Positions 36,145-54,727 of a stretch of 64,000 bases of DNA are shown piece by piece. This DNA comes from Aptenodytes patagonicus. Lineage: Eukaryota > Chordata > Aves > Sphenisciformes > Spheniscidae. Position 1 is the first letter of the stretch; the number at the start of each line of letters is the position of its first letter. Where the stretch lies: positions 12,614,501 to 12,678,500 of the forward strand of contig NC_134963.1 in assembly GCF_965638725.1 (NCBI RefSeq). Reading direction: 5' to 3'. Both the position numbers and the translations under genes were made by a program. The notes below the pieces were generated by a model that was not told the DNA's origin, made no database searches, and worked only from the letters and a program-made list of their open reading frames with translations.

Positions 36145-37409
36145 GTCCTTTAAAAATCAGGTTTTATTTGTCTTCTCTGCTCTCTTATGTGTAATAGAAT
36201 CCTCCTGTTTTTCTCTCCACACAAATCTAAATAAATAAATGGCACCACAGGAAAATAACCATCTACCTCTAGGGTACTCGTCGTTTGGACAAGGGATCAG
36301 CCCATACCAGCTGTAGTCTTAATCCTCTCCATCTTTTCCTGAGTTTAGTGCTTTTCTTTTGGCTGTTGAATCTTCTGAAAGTTAATTTCTTGCCAAAGAT
36401 AACTGATTGAGGATATGTGCTATGGCTAAAGCTTCCTGGTAAGATCTGCTATGTCATCTGTTCATTTCCTTGTTGTTGCCCAAAAAAATGTAGAGATTAA
36501 AGGCTGTTACTGTCACTTCGTGCACTTTCTTTCCTGTTGGGTAGTTGTTGGTACAGTAAAAGCAGCTGTGGGAGCAGAGGTTTTTTGGTGTTTTTTTGTT
36601 TTTTTTTTTAAAACAGTCTCAGGCATTGCAGCTTTTCTGTCCTTTGCTTTTACACCTGCATCTGTAAGTGGCTGAGTGGGCAGGCTGCTGGGCTCTGCTG
36701 GACAAGATCGAGGGGTTTTTTTTTTTTCTGACCTTTGTTTTTACATCTACATAGACAGCAACCACACGCTGTCCGAAGAGCCCTTTGTGTGTAGGTAGTA
36801 CCTGTGTCCTCCCGTATGGCTCCTTTCCTGCTGAAAGTGGGGAAAAGTGTACTGCTGCAAGGATTACCTCGGCACAGCCAGTATCCCATTAGGAGCTCAC
36901 ACATAGCTGCATCCCACACCTAAAATTCATCAAACCCTGATCAGAAGAGGCAATGTAACCTGCAGCCTGGAACAGGGCCCAGGGGTCACGTCTCAGTGCC
37001 TCTAACTTTGGCACTGGTTATCAAGTACCACGTAGTGACAAATCCTTGCACACCAGGCAGTGGCTGGGAAGCACGCAGGGAGAGCTGCTGACTTTACTGA
37101 ACAGCAAAGTCATTTTGCCACTACCAAACCAAAACAACGCTCTGGTTTAGGAAAAGCCCTACGCTCCCCTACAAGGACAGGTTGCCTCCTCCCTCCTGCA
37201 CTCACAGCCATCACTTACAAACCTAGATACGGCCTTCCGTGCACCATACTTTGTCCAAAGAAGCAGCAGCACATTTTAACAAGAGAGTCAGTTACTCATT
37301 GGTGAGGAAAACTTCCATCATTAGCCTTGTTCAAGAGGGCCAAGACTTGATCACTGTTATGCACCGTTACGAGGCGCTTTGGGGAAGTGTCTTGCTCTAG
37401 TCAGCTTCT
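36145..37409 (-). other. ACADS: ACADS 3'UTR (end inferred)
   Basis: Sequence between the ACADS stop and the first AATAAA on that strand. It contains T-runs (36600-36611, 36716-36729). A nearer variant hexamer, AGTAAA at 37093-37098, could give a shorter UTR. Confidence 0.5.
36163..36168 (-). promoter_or_regulatory. ACADS: candidate ACADS polyadenylation signal
   Basis: TTTATT on the + strand, i.e. AATAAA on the ACADS strand. It is the first canonical hexamer I find after the stop at 37410 and implies a 3'UTR of about 1.25 kb. Confidence 0.5.
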
Positions 37410-44386
<6,977 letters not shown>

Positions 44387-44431
44387 GCCCGCCTCCCGTC
44401 GCCTCAGGGCAGCGCGAGGAGCGGAGAAACG

Positions 44432-44441
44432 GCGCACGCGC
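44432..44441. promoter_or_regulatory. ACADS: NRF1-like site upstream of ACADS
   Basis: GCGCACGCGC, followed by G, matches 11 of 12 positions of the palindromic YGCGCAYGCGCR consensus. It lies about 46 bp upstream of the ACADS ATG. NRF1 drives many nuclear genes for mitochondrial proteins, so the placement makes sense; occupancy is unproven. Confidence 0.5.
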
Positions 44442-44480
44442 GAGCCCCCAGGGCGGCGCCCCCTCGCGGCCCAGCGCCTC

Positions 44481-44533
44481 CGGCCCCGCCCCCGCAGCCC
44501 TCCCTCCGGCCCCGCCCCCCGCCCCGCCCCCCA
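44481..44533. promoter_or_regulatory. ACADS: cluster of GC boxes (Sp/KLF sites)
   Basis: At least four CCCCGCCC-type motifs, 95-150 bp upstream of the ACADS ATG and just downstream of the UNC119B polyadenylation signal. Confidence 0.6.
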
Positions 44534-44554
44534 GACTAGGCACCACCGCCTGTG

Positions 44555-47500
44555 CGAAAATGGGAGTTCTCTTTATTAGTATTGCTGGTGACAAAAAAAC
44601 CGTTTATACAAATACATCGTCACCCGGGCACCGCGCCGCGGAGGGCAGGGGGGGGCCGCCGGCACCGTGCTGGGGCCCGGGGAGGGAGCCGGCAACCCCA
44701 GCACCCCGGGACCGAAGGGGCACGACCAGCACGGCTGCCACGGCCCCGACGCCACCGCCTGCTCCCAGGAAGGGCCACGGGAGGAGCGCCCGAAGGGGAC
44801 AGCACGGAGGAGGTCGACGCGCCAGCAGCCCAAAGGCCACACTGTGAGAGATACAAATACACGTTCTGTAACAGCACTGAGATCCAGGCAGACGGAGATG
44901 GCGTTTGCTGGTGTTCGTTTTATCCTTTGCTGCAGAGGAAGAGGCGATGACTCCGCCAGGCAGCCGTCCCTTAGCCTTGTCCTCATCATAAAGCTACAGG
45001 GAGATCGCAGCGTTCAAGTCCGAGGATTACACCCGATACTGGGCCACGCTCCAGGGTAGCACAAGGCTCGGTAGCTTGATGTGACAGGACAGCAGGGCAG
45101 AAGGCAAACACTGGGAAACAGCCGAAGAGGATGTAATGGAACACAGAGCTGAGAAGTAGAGTTGCCACGTTTGGACCTTACTGCTTCACCATCACCACCT
45201 TCTTCATTCATTTCTGCCTTCTAAACACTTGTTTTAATCTTCCTGAACCCTCGGATAAGCGGAATAAACATCCTCAAGCACCAGAGAGGAGGCTGCTGCT
45301 GCTTCTCTGCAGCAAGAGACATTGAAAATCCTAAGGAAAACACACAAAGGAAGACACTTCCTACCAAAAAAGGAGGACAGAGGCAGCAGTACCCAGTCCA
45401 TACGACAAGAGATGACCTTCCTTCACAAGGTGCGATATGTATTCCTCAGTCAATCATGAAAATAGCTGTCCAGGAAGCTTGCTTGCATGGATCCAAAGCA
45501 CTCGCCTCAAAAATGTGAAAAAGAGGTTCTGGTCCTAAGAGGACAAATACTGGAAACATTTAACATGAGTTTGTGGGTTTGGTCCCTTTTTTTGTTATAG
45601 CAGAACACAGTATGATCCCAGCTCTTTTCTCTTTTCTCTTTCCAACTCAGCACGCGACCTGAGAGAAGCTGTCTGCACAGATACCTTTTCCCTTGCTCAA
45701 ACCTTAACTGACACTGAAAGCATCTCCCTTGCGTTCAGCACCTGGCTAGGACAGACCATCCACCTGACAAGGATGAGATCCCACTGGAATATCCTCCTAG
45801 CTCAACTGGCATGAGTAGTTTTGACCCATCATTAAAGCATCAGAGCACACAATCCAGAAGGAAGATGCTCTGTTAAACCATGTTTACCAAAGACATCATC
45901 CCTGCCGCAAAGAGAAGACACTTCATAGAAAGCATCTAAGAGAAAAGGAACCTTAGCGAAGCGGCCGAAGTGGGGACAGGAGTTTGGAAATCCCTGACTT
46001 TCTGGACTACAATCAACTTTTTCAGTGCTGGGTTGCCCTCTTGTAGGGACTTTTTTTCTGCAGCATGCTTTTTGGGCGAAGACCTTCTAATTTGGCAAAG
46101 CAAGCAAATTCACCTAGAAACTGAGGGGTGCTAGTGCTGCCTGCAAGTCTTCCGATTTTCCTCCAGTTTTCCTTTTTTTATGGCTGAATAGCTGGTACAT
46201 TCACCAATGGGAAAGCAACTGCTTCAATGCTTTTTTCCTCATCACCACTGGCAGAGGTAATGACTAAAGACAGGAATCCACTTTCCTATAAGCATCAAAT
46301 GCCTCATTTACATTGGGCAGAGTGCTCTCTCCTGCTCTTAGTTGCATTCTGCAAAGCAGCGGCTAGATGGCACCCACACCCCTACAAATACCCCGGCCGT
46401 GCAGAGCTGCACGCTGACTACTACAAACAGCTCTCAGAGTAATTTCTGCTGCTCTCTGGCAAGTCTATCTTCCTTTTAAGAACCTTTACGCAGTGACATA
46501 GAAAACAGATGGGGATCATCACACTCATAAAAAAAGCAAGAGGTTCCTTTGTACGGAAAATGAGATAAAAGTAACATTTAAAGGCACCTGGATTTATACT
46601 ACATACAAATTCAGCTCAATATGCTAAAATTTCCCAGGGAATAACTAGCAGGCTCTTCAGACACTATCCTGAGCATCTCAGAACACTTCAGGATGAAAAA
46701 CACACTTCCAGGCAGTTCTGCCTTGTCACAAGTAACTACCTGTTCTCCATCAAAACAAATGTTTCCCACCTCACCAGCACGGCACGAGGCCTTCTGAAGA
46801 CAATCACTGCAAGAGGCATCTCCAGCTCCACCTTACAAGCAGCTTTAACTAATTCTGAAATAACTAAACAAGATTGCCTAAGCGCCTTTGGAGATGCTGG
46901 AGGGGATCGACGGTAGCAGAATTGTTCTTCATCTTTCAGCCACGCAGACCTTGCCCCTCCGCATTCCCAAGACATTTGTTGAGGTTGCTCATGACTCATG
47001 CTCCACCCAGAACAGGTCATTTGTTGTGGTTAATCATAATTAAGTATCTTCCCAAGAGCTGGAGATTCTTTCATGGCTGCCACCCCACATACTTTCACTG
47101 GTTACCCTGATGCCAGCTGATCTTCTACGCCAAAGTTAACATCATTAATCTGCGAGGTAAAGGCAGTGGTTTCCTATTGCTTTCTACGCATTAACAGGCT
47201 CCGGGCTGTGATGCCCACCCCACTTAATCCTGCTAAAACATAAACTACGCTGAATCTTTCTCAACACAACAGGTAACCAACTGTATCCACCAAGGAGTTA
47301 GATTTCAACCGTCTCAAGGAACAAGTGGAACTAATACTACCAAACATCTCTAGTCTAGATGCAACCTAACTCCCACGTACAAGAGACACGACTGACCAGC
47401 CCAGCTGGGGACAGGAAAAATGCCAGTCTTGAGAGCCAGCAAAATAGGCAGAAAAGGGCTTTGTTAGTTGAGATTTTGCATGGCAGGAGCTGGGCTCCAG

Positions 47501-48864
47501 CATGGCTGCCGGGAAGACATGGGTCTCCTCTTCCCACTGCATGATGCTATTTCCTATCGCCAGATCCCAAACGCAGCTGTGAAATACACCCTCTGGTCTG
47601 GCAGTAACTAACTCAGCAGAACTTCCTAAGCCATAAATAAGCAGCTAAGTAGGCAAAGCAGTGATGGGAACTCAAACAATTAGAAAGAGAATCATATAAA
47701 TTCTCACTTTGTAAGACTCCCACTCCATAAGACTGAGCGATCTGACCCAGGAAGCTTTTAGCTACTAATTCCTCAACTGAAACAAAGCAAATGAGCTGGT
47801 AACACCACCGTCTCTCCTTCCAGCACCTCTGACAGATCATTCAGGTTTAAAAGTATACAGAGATTGAAGCCTAGGAAGCTCTGCTTCCTACACATTTTTC
47901 AAGTGATTTTCCACATTCTCCCTTTTTCCTCTAAGCCCCACTAGACTGACACCTCCCCTTCACCCCAGCTAGACTGACAATGTGCTGTCGATCTAAAAAG
48001 CAATACGTTCTGTAGCAGGAGCCAAAATTCCTACACAAAGGGAAGCGGGAGAAATGGTAAATACAGTGAGATTAACGTCTGGTCTAAGGCTGACCCCTGA
48101 GCTCCAAAATTCAACAATTTGCTCACAAGAGCTCAAACAGAAATGCTATCAGACTGACTCGATGACCAACCCGGATAAAGCCCCTTTTTCCCTCTCTCGT
48201 AACTCTAGTGAAAATCTCCAGCAAGATACAGATTAAACTGTTCTCAGGGGCACCTCAGGCCCCTGGAGGCAGAAGGAAGATTCCTACACTGCTTAGAAGC
48301 TGAATTAGTCTCTTATCTTTCCCACTGGAGAATATTGGGATGCACCCTAAAAAGCAATCTCAGCCACGCTACAAACTAAACCACTGTGCACTAAAGAGAT
48401 GATCTATCCAACTGAAGAAGAGATCTGCTCTTCAGGCGTCACTGGCTACTTGAAGGGGGAAAATTTTCCTGCTAAGAAATAGCTTACCCAAACAATCTGA
48501 CCTCTTGAAAGAGGGTAGTTACCCAACAGGTGAAACAGCAGAAGCACTAAAAGTGCAACCTACTATAAAGACTGTAACAGCAATATTTTTCTAACAGTGC
48601 CTCTGATCCATGACCTAACCAAGGTACCAGAAGGTAACCAGAAATAGAGAATGAGAGGCAGGATACGTTGAGCGTTGGATAGAGAAGTGTTGCAGGGAGA
48701 TTTCCTTTACTTTCATGAGTTGTCATCTTTGCTTCATGTTTTCAGCCTCATGCAAGGAGAAAAGGTTTGGCAAGAAGCCTTGTTGCACGAGACGGCAACT
48801 CCAGTCCACTCCTGGACATCTGGAACAGTTAACGGCAGCGCAGCATCCAGTGGACACAGAATGA
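44555..48864 (-). other. UNC119B: UNC119B 3'UTR (end inferred)
   Basis: About 4.3 kb without any recognised gene on either strand, between the UNC119B stop and the first AATAAA. ORFs are short and lack homology I can recognise. An earlier end at about 45215 via ATTAAA is possible. Confidence 0.6.
44572..44577 (-). promoter_or_regulatory. UNC119B: UNC119B polyadenylation signal
   Basis: TTTATT on +, AATAAA on the gene strand, followed by a GT-rich stretch (GGCGGTGGTG). It is the only canonical hexamer I find downstream of the UNC119B stop; an ATTAAA variant lies at 45233-45238. Confidence 0.65.
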
Positions 48865-48977
48865 TTACTGTCCTCCATTGTAAGCATAGTCGGCCTTGTT
48901 GTGCATAATCAACTTGTTGTCCACAAAGTAAAAGCTGTCTGAGCGGGTCTCATATGGATTTTCAACCATCAGACGGA
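48865..48977 (-). CDS. UNC119B: UNC119B exon 5 (C-terminus, stop)
   Basis: Encodes [20 protein letters not shown] and [16 protein letters not shown], stop TAA at 48867-48865. Acceptor TTTCACAG. Confidence 0.96.
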
Positions 48978-51899
48978 CTGTGAAAGAGAAAGCTCAATTA
49001 CATTCAAAGCCTGCCACACTCCACTGGACAGCACAAAGTCAGAGTAAAAAGGACTCTGCCACTCTGCTGGATTTACCAGGCTGACGCTCTGCTCTACCCA
49101 AGTAAGAGAAGCAAACTGCTCTGCTGAGCACACTTCAAAAGCTCTAGCCTGTCCCTTCCTATTCTTCCTATTTACAGGACAAGTTCTGTCAAAAGCAAAC
49201 AAAGGGGGATGGAGTAACCTCACACAAGACGACCTTAGAAACTGTCAGAGCCACCACTAGAGCAGAGCAGCAATCACGCCTGTAAGCAGAGAGGTTGCAA
49301 TCCGCAAATGAAAAAGCGGAGGCACTCCCCACAAGTACACAGGCGGGGTACAAACTCTGCGCCTCCTCCCGTACCTAGGCAGCCACAGAAGGGCCCACGT
49401 GCTCCTGCTCTATCCACCCCCTGAGGTCAAACATACCCTGCGCAATGTATATTTGCAGAGATCTTGGTAGGCTCAAAAACACACCTCTCAGAGAAGAGCC
49501 AGTTCTGTTCCAAAGCAGGAGGCTCAAGTCCTAACAAGCAAGTACTGAAAACAGATGCGTGGCTACCAAGAGAACCTTTTTTCAGGGTTTTGTTATCTTC
49601 TGGGCTACACTGTTAGGCACGTCAGCCCTGTGACTCTGATCAGTTGTTGCAGCCTGTGACTTGACAACACAGGTTGTCTTAGGCTTTCATTTTCAAAGAA
49701 GGAGAATTTGCAGCACAAATCTGTAATTCAGTCAAGATTACACACAGCTTAAACCAGGAACCTGTATCTATCTATTCCTGTCCCCCCCATCCCAGTCCCA
49801 ACTTCTTTCACAAGTAGAGAGGGGGAAAAAATGAGCATACGCACACGCACAAACAAAACACAACTCAGTGTGGAAAAGGAGATACTTACTAAGGTCTTCT
49901 GAGAGCTGAGGGAATTCATAAATGTGTTCACATGTGTTCCTGCTACTGGGGATGCAGAACCCAAAATCAAAGTCAAAGTTCTTCAGCAAGCGATCTCGGA
50001 AGTAATGTCTCTCAATCATTCGAAAGTTTGACACTGGCTTTTCTCCCACTGTGAATTCCACTCTGTATGCAAAAAGTAGGAAAAAACCAGCTAAGACGAC
50101 ATACCTCTCTTCCTATTGGGAAGAACAGAGCCTTGGACCCGAGGCTACACAAGAATCCAACAGATCATTCCAGAAAGAGAGACTTTGATATTTGTAACGT
50201 AAGATGGGTCCTCTCTAGTCTTTGACTCAGTTTTGTTATAAACTGTCAAGTGACACTTTGTAAACATCTGATTCTCCCTTCTTTCTGTGAACTTATACTC
50301 ACGTTGCACCAACAGTCCGAAGACGGAGAAATGCTGGGGTGAACTGGTAACGAACAAAGCGGCCTGCACTAGCGTCCAGTTCACTGTTGTCGTCTTCATC
50401 CTCATCATCTTGCTCTAGAAAATGCACCAGCTCAGAGTTATTCTGCTAATAGCGTACACGTAAGGTAATACTGGCTAGCGGGTGTTATCAGGACAAGCTG
50501 GCTATTAGGCGCTGAACATAAAGGTGTTTAATAGTTGGTCTGAAACTCATACTGACACTAAGTAATAAGGAAAAGATCTGCTATGACAGCTGGCACAGCC
50601 TTGGTGGCTCCGGAGCTGAAACCACCCTCAACCTCACAGGATATCCCCCCTCACAAGTGCCAAAGCACATGAAAGAAACTCTGTACCATAACCAGCCAGC
50701 AAGGGAAGATTTGCAGTTGATAGTACTCCCCCATCGCACGATAATCGCTTCACATTTTTACGACAACAAGTTTCTCAGCAGAGGTAAACACAGTCCTATG
50801 CTTAAAGGAGAGGAATTTAGTCACCAGGACATATCGAAGGACCTTTCTGCTTGGTTTGCATGGGTCCTGCATTGCAACTTCTCAGCTCTCCGAGTCTCTC
50901 TAGCCTCCCTGCAATGTTAGCATGACATACCTGAAGCAGATGGCTTTGCAATTTCAAACAGCACTGTGCCAGTTTCAAGGTCCCGGATCTTAAACCTGGT
51001 GAAGTCAATGTTGTAAATGTTGTCCTCAGGTTTGCATAAATAATCTAGAAGAGAGAGAGAAAGAAAACATACAGTAGCATTTCAAAAGATCTCTGGGCAA
51101 TTACCAAAGGAATTTGGTTTTTTGTTAGTCCCAGCCCGTTAAGATACGTACTGCAAGTTGTTTTGCAGAAGCTTCATGAAAGCGGGACAAAATTGAGGCT
51201 AGAAAAAACAAAGGCACGCTAGGTGCCAGGTAGCAGAGCAAGAAAGGGAAGGAATCGGGACAGAAAAGTACAGATCAGCAGCCCAGAGGAAAAACAAAAA
51301 AACCCCAAACCCCAAACCCCAAACACCCCAAACTTTCTGGAAGTTGTAACAAAGCTGAAGGCAGCAGCACACCGCGCTGCTGCAGCCAGCGCCGGCCAAC
51401 GTGCACGCTCCTCAGCCGCTTCCAGCGCCAGCGCACCGGCTGGCAGCACTGATCCGGGTCGCTCAAGCTCCGACGCTCCCGCCGCCCTCTCCTCCGCCCC
51501 AGGGGCGCGGACCGGACCGGCTCCGCGACCCCGCCGGCGCAGCCCCCTCCGCCGCGGCCGAAGGGGGATTAACGGAGCAGCGCGGAGGGGGGGTGTCCGC
51601 CCGGGACCGCGGGGCGAGCCGGACCCCGGCCGAGCGCTGCCGGCCCGAGGTGCCCCCTCCCCGGGCCCGGCGCCCGCGCTCCCCGGCCCGCACTCACTCT
51701 CCGTCACCCGGCACAGCCCCAGGACGTGCTCAGGCCGGACGGTCTCCAGCGCCAGCAGCTCGGACTCGGTCCACGGCGGCCGCGGCGCCGCGTCGGCCGA
51801 GCCGCGCCGCCCCCGCAGGCGGCTGAGCGGCCCCCCGGTCCCCGGCGGCGGCTTCTTCTCCGGCCCCGCCGCCGCCGCCCTCGCCTTCGAGCCGCTCAT
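48865..51899 (-). CDS. UNC119B: UNC119B, lipid-binding trafficking chaperone (complete, 5 exons)
   Basis: UNC119 proteins use a GMP-PDE-delta-like beta-sandwich to bind N-myristoylated cargo and deliver it to cilia in an ARL3-dependent way. Exons 5' to 3' on the - strand: 51899-51698, 51044-50931, 50414-50303, 50062-49890, 48977-48865, giving 237 codons plus stop with GT-AG introns (human about 251). The low-complexity N-terminus ([20 protein letters not shown]) is shorter than in human; after [14 protein letters not shown] the protein follows the family closely: [59 protein letters not shown], and the end [11 protein letters not shown]. The Lys/Pro-rich N-terminus and sequence details favour UNC119B over UNC119A, as does its place between MLEC and ACADS. 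It is transcribed from its own CpG island. Confidence 0.96.
48978..49889 (-). other. UNC119B: UNC119B intron 4
   Basis: 912 bp; nothing recognised. Confidence 0.85.
49890..50062 (-). CDS. UNC119B: UNC119B exon 4
   Basis: Encodes [40 protein letters not shown] and [17 protein letters not shown]. Donor GTAAGT after a single A that begins the Ile codon; acceptor CATACAG. Confidence 0.96.
50303..50414 (-). CDS. UNC119B: UNC119B exon 3
   Basis: Starts with an acidic loop, [16 protein letters not shown], then [20 protein letters not shown]. The acidic loop is a length-variable part of the family. Donor GTGAGT. Confidence 0.95.
50415..50930 (-). other. UNC119B: UNC119B intron 2
   Basis: 516 bp; nothing recognised. 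Confidence 0.85.
50931..51044 (-). CDS. UNC119B: UNC119B exon 2
   Basis: Encodes [20 protein letters not shown] and [17 protein letters not shown]. Acceptor TCTTCTAG preceded by (CT)n, donor GTATGT. Confidence 0.96.
51045..51697 (-). other. UNC119B: UNC119B intron 1
   Basis: 653 bp; the half nearest exon 1 belongs to the CpG island. It contains a telomere-like G-rich repeat on the gene strand at about 51302-51333. Confidence 0.85.
51296..51333. repeat. (CCCCAAA)n telomere-like repeat / G-quadruplex candidate
   Basis: A-run followed by three or four CCCCAAA units, imperfect at the end. On the UNC119B strand this reads GGGGTTTGGGGTTTGGGG, four G-runs with TTT loops. Vertebrate telomeres are TTAGGG, so this is not a true interstitial telomere. 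Confidence 0.75.
51698..51899 (-). CDS. UNC119B: UNC119B exon 1 (coding part)
   Basis: 67 codons plus one base, from [20 protein letters not shown] to [23 protein letters not shown] at 51899-51897 in a GC-rich leader, donor GTGAGT. Confidence 0.94.
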
Positions 51900-51914
51900 C
51901 GCCCCGCCGCCGCC

Positions 51915-51926
51915 AAGATGGCCGCC
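51915..51926 (+). promoter_or_regulatory. UNC119B: YY1-like element near UNC119B start
   Basis: AAGATGGCCGCC, one base from the AAnATGGCGGC consensus, 16 bp upstream of the ATG on the opposite strand. Such sites are common around transcription starts of CpG-island genes. Confidence 0.4.
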
Positions 51927-52340
51927 GCCTCCCTCGGTAGCTATGGGAGCGAGGGGCGGGGCCGCGGCGGGTCAGAGGGCGCGGGCGCTGCCTAGCAACG
52001 CGGCGGGGGGGGCCCGAAGCTAAGCAGGGCCCGCCGCGTGCGTGGCCGGAGGGGGGGGACCCGGGAGCCGCGTCTCCGCCCGCCGCTCGCAGAGCCCCGG
52101 CACCGAGCACCCACCTCGCGGGCGTCCTCGGCCCGGGGCCGCGCACAGCGGGCGGATGGCGGTGGGGCAGGCGGGGTGGGAAAGCTGGGAGTTATCTGAG
52201 GAAAAGAAACACAAAAACCAAAGGCGCCCCAGCAGCACCCCTCCCGCCGCCCCCCGGGGCCGGCAGCGCTGGGAGCCGCCGGCCCGCGCCCCGCTCCTGC
52301 TGCAACACCCGGGAAGCCGGGAGATCAGCCCCTCGCTGCA

Positions 52341-53655
52341 CCGCGGGGGCACCTGGGGTCTCCCGTTAATTAAATCACGGCCTGAATCCCACAGCGCAGC
52401 GGGTAATTACAGAGAGCGGGCGGCCCCCAGAGAGCCCTGGTCGTTTTAGGGAACGGTGGCAAGGGCTTTTCGGGAACCAGCCGCGAGCTGGTGCGGTGTC
52501 AGCACGGGGATGCCACGGAGCGCACACCCCACTGCTGCCCTGGCCTGGGGACACCCCAGCTGCTGTCCCCAGGGAGCTGGGACCCGGATCCGGGCAGGGA
52601 CAGTGACAGGACCGTGTGCTCTGAGGAGGGTCGCCCAGGGAGCGCCTGTGTCCTGCCACGCTCTCCCCGGGTCAACCGGCCTCCCAGCTGTGCCACTGTC
52701 ACCCCCACCCCTGGCCCCCCATGAGCACACATCAGAGGGACAGTGGCAGATGTCGGACGAGTCTCCTGAGCCTGGCGGGAGGGATTGGGGAGGTCCCACG
52801 GGAGCATCACACCGAGGAAAGGATGCATTTCTTCCCCAAAGAGGGGCTGCCCACCAGCCCGCAGCAGGCACTTAAGAGCTGCTAAGAGTCACCTCCAGCC
52901 CTTCAGGAAACAGGGGCAAGAACGTGAAACATCTGCATCCTCTTTTCAGACTCCCGCCAACACTCAACACGCTCAAGATGACTGGAAACAGATTTAGAGC
53001 AGCGGTTAGTGACATTTGCTGCTCCTTGTAAGCAGCACACGCCTGCTACTGCCAACCAAATGCTATTTCAAACAAGCCTGCCCATGCCAGTGCTCCCAAA
53101 TCCTCCTTGCTGCATCGGGTTTGGTCCCTCCATCCTGTGCCCCAGGAATGACGGGACAAAGACCCAGGCTGCCCAGAAGAGCGGCTGCTCTGCACGGGGC
53201 CGAGGTGCCTTGTCCCCTGAGAGCAGGAACCTAGAGAAGGAAGGTGTCGCTTTCTCTCTGCTCCAGTTACAGCCCCTTCTGACCACCTCTGACGCAGTTT
53301 CAAGCTGAAATTGGGGCAGCTTGCAAAACCCCAGAAGGTAGATTACATCTCTGGTGTTCCTGATCTGAGCAGGAAGCAACAAGGTCCACATCAGCACTTT
53401 TAAGAGGATGTTGTACCATTCACCTTACACTTAATCGCCCAAAACAACTGGCAAGAGAATACTGGAGCTGTACCAGAGGCAGGCAGCGGCGGGGAGAGGC
53501 TCTGGGCTGCAGCAGTGGTGGGATGTTAAACTGCATCTCGGCAGCAGCCTGCATTCCCTTCCGCAGTGCAGTCAGTCTCGGCCTCCCACGCCACGAGCCG
53601 TAAAGCAGAGGGGGTTCCCCCATCCCCCCCACTAGAAAAGAGGGACCACCTCATC
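52341..53655. other. UNC119B-MLEC interval
   Basis: 1.3 kb of moderately GC-rich DNA between the UNC119B island and the presumed end of MLEC. It has several overlapping ORFs but none with a recognisable domain; I see no gene. Confidence 0.7.
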
Positions 53656-53675
53656 CAAGTGACAATATAATTTTG

Positions 53676-53681
53676 TTTATT
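53676..53681 (-). promoter_or_regulatory. MLEC: candidate distal MLEC polyadenylation signal
   Basis: AATAAA on the gene strand, in an AT-rich local context after 5.9 kb of UTR. Nearer candidates exist at 56059-56064, 56308-56313 and 56324-56329. Confidence 0.45.
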
Positions 53682-54712
53682 TTCCTTTAACACACTGCTG
53701 GTTAAAACTGCCAGACAGTAGATTTCAGAACATTCCCTCAACCAAACATCCTGGGGAAATTAAAAAATAAAACCGCTACCATGTACCAAAAATAAAATAA
53801 CCCACCCCCACACCCATCTTCTCCCCCAAACTAGTCCCTGCAAAGCCAATGCAATCAGAAATAGACATCTGTGCTTTTCACCCAGGGCCCAAGCTTGCTG
53901 CAAAACAAACTAAAAAATGTCACTGCAAGTTGTTATAACAAAGCAATGGACAGTTAAATCAAAAATCCTCCTTAAAAACCCTTTGCACTGGTGACAAATA
54001 CAGATGGAGATCCCTCCCCACACTGTTTAGCCTTTACAGACAACTTAGACCTGCAGCTTCAAGTAGTTTGTGACATGTCCTTAATGCCAACAACACGGGT
54101 CACTTCCACATGTCCCAGCCTACGCAGCCGGGCACTGTGCAGCAGTGGGACCATTTGCCAATGCTAAAAGCTGCCACGCCAACGGGACCCAAACATCACT
54201 GTCACCTGCCCAGCATCTCGCAGTCCTGGCTGCTGCCTCCTGGCACAAAGCACAAATCCTGCCTCTGCAGGATCCTCACGTTCTCTGGGGCTGCTTTACC
54301 AACCTGGCTGCTTCTTGAGTGGGAAAGCCCTGAACACACAAAGTCCCTGTAGAAACCATGAAAAATTCAAGCCCCTACTTGCCAGCAAGTTTCCAGATAG
54401 TGCTTCACTCCAGCGCCCTAGCTCAGGAACTGTTATAGTGTGACAGAACAGCCATGGTAGCACAGGCAAGCACATCACCACTACGTGTGACTGGGAACAA
54501 CTCCAGGGCAGAGATCCTGCGTTTCCTAGATTCACACTGTCCCCAGTTAAACTGGTTCAAGCTGTACTTTGCCCCTTGCCTTGAAATCTCCATCACACAA
54601 ACTCTTTAGCAGAGACCTTTGATGTTTGCAAAAGATTATTCACATTTTCTAATCAGCCAGCACTGTTTCTAAGAGGGAGGAAAGCATTTCTGTTTTGCTG
54701 ATTATTTTTTCC

Positions 54713-54727
54713 TTTTTTTTTTTTTTT
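54713..54727. repeat. poly-T tract (15 T)
   Basis: Homopolymer within the presumed MLEC 3'UTR. Confidence 0.75.

Larger units (their letters stand above)
51380..52340. promoter_or_regulatory. UNC119B: CpG island at UNC119B 5' end
   Basis: Very GC- and CpG-rich block spanning exon 1, the first part of intron 1 and about 440 bp upstream of the ATG. No TATA box, so a housekeeping-type promoter. Whether it also fires toward the + strand cannot be seen. Confidence 0.88.

Noticed and set aside
44387-44437. Upstream in-frame ATG for ACADS adding 17 residues
   Set aside because: The added residues have no counterpart in the remembered human protein, and the downstream ATG gives the expected length of 411.
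51296-51333. Interstitial telomere
   Set aside because: The unit is CCCCAAA, not the vertebrate CCCTAA, and it has only three to four copies.
51401-52449. Long overlapping ORFs in all frames over the UNC119B CpG island (e.g. 266 codons on +)
   Set aside because: Stop codons are rare in GC-rich DNA. The peptides are Pro/Arg/Ala-rich low complexity, and only the - frame containing UNC119B exon 1 matches a protein family.
52446-52875. ORFs of about 140 codons on both strands between UNC119B and MLEC
   Set aside because: Mirror-image openness on both strands, no family match, no visible exon structure.
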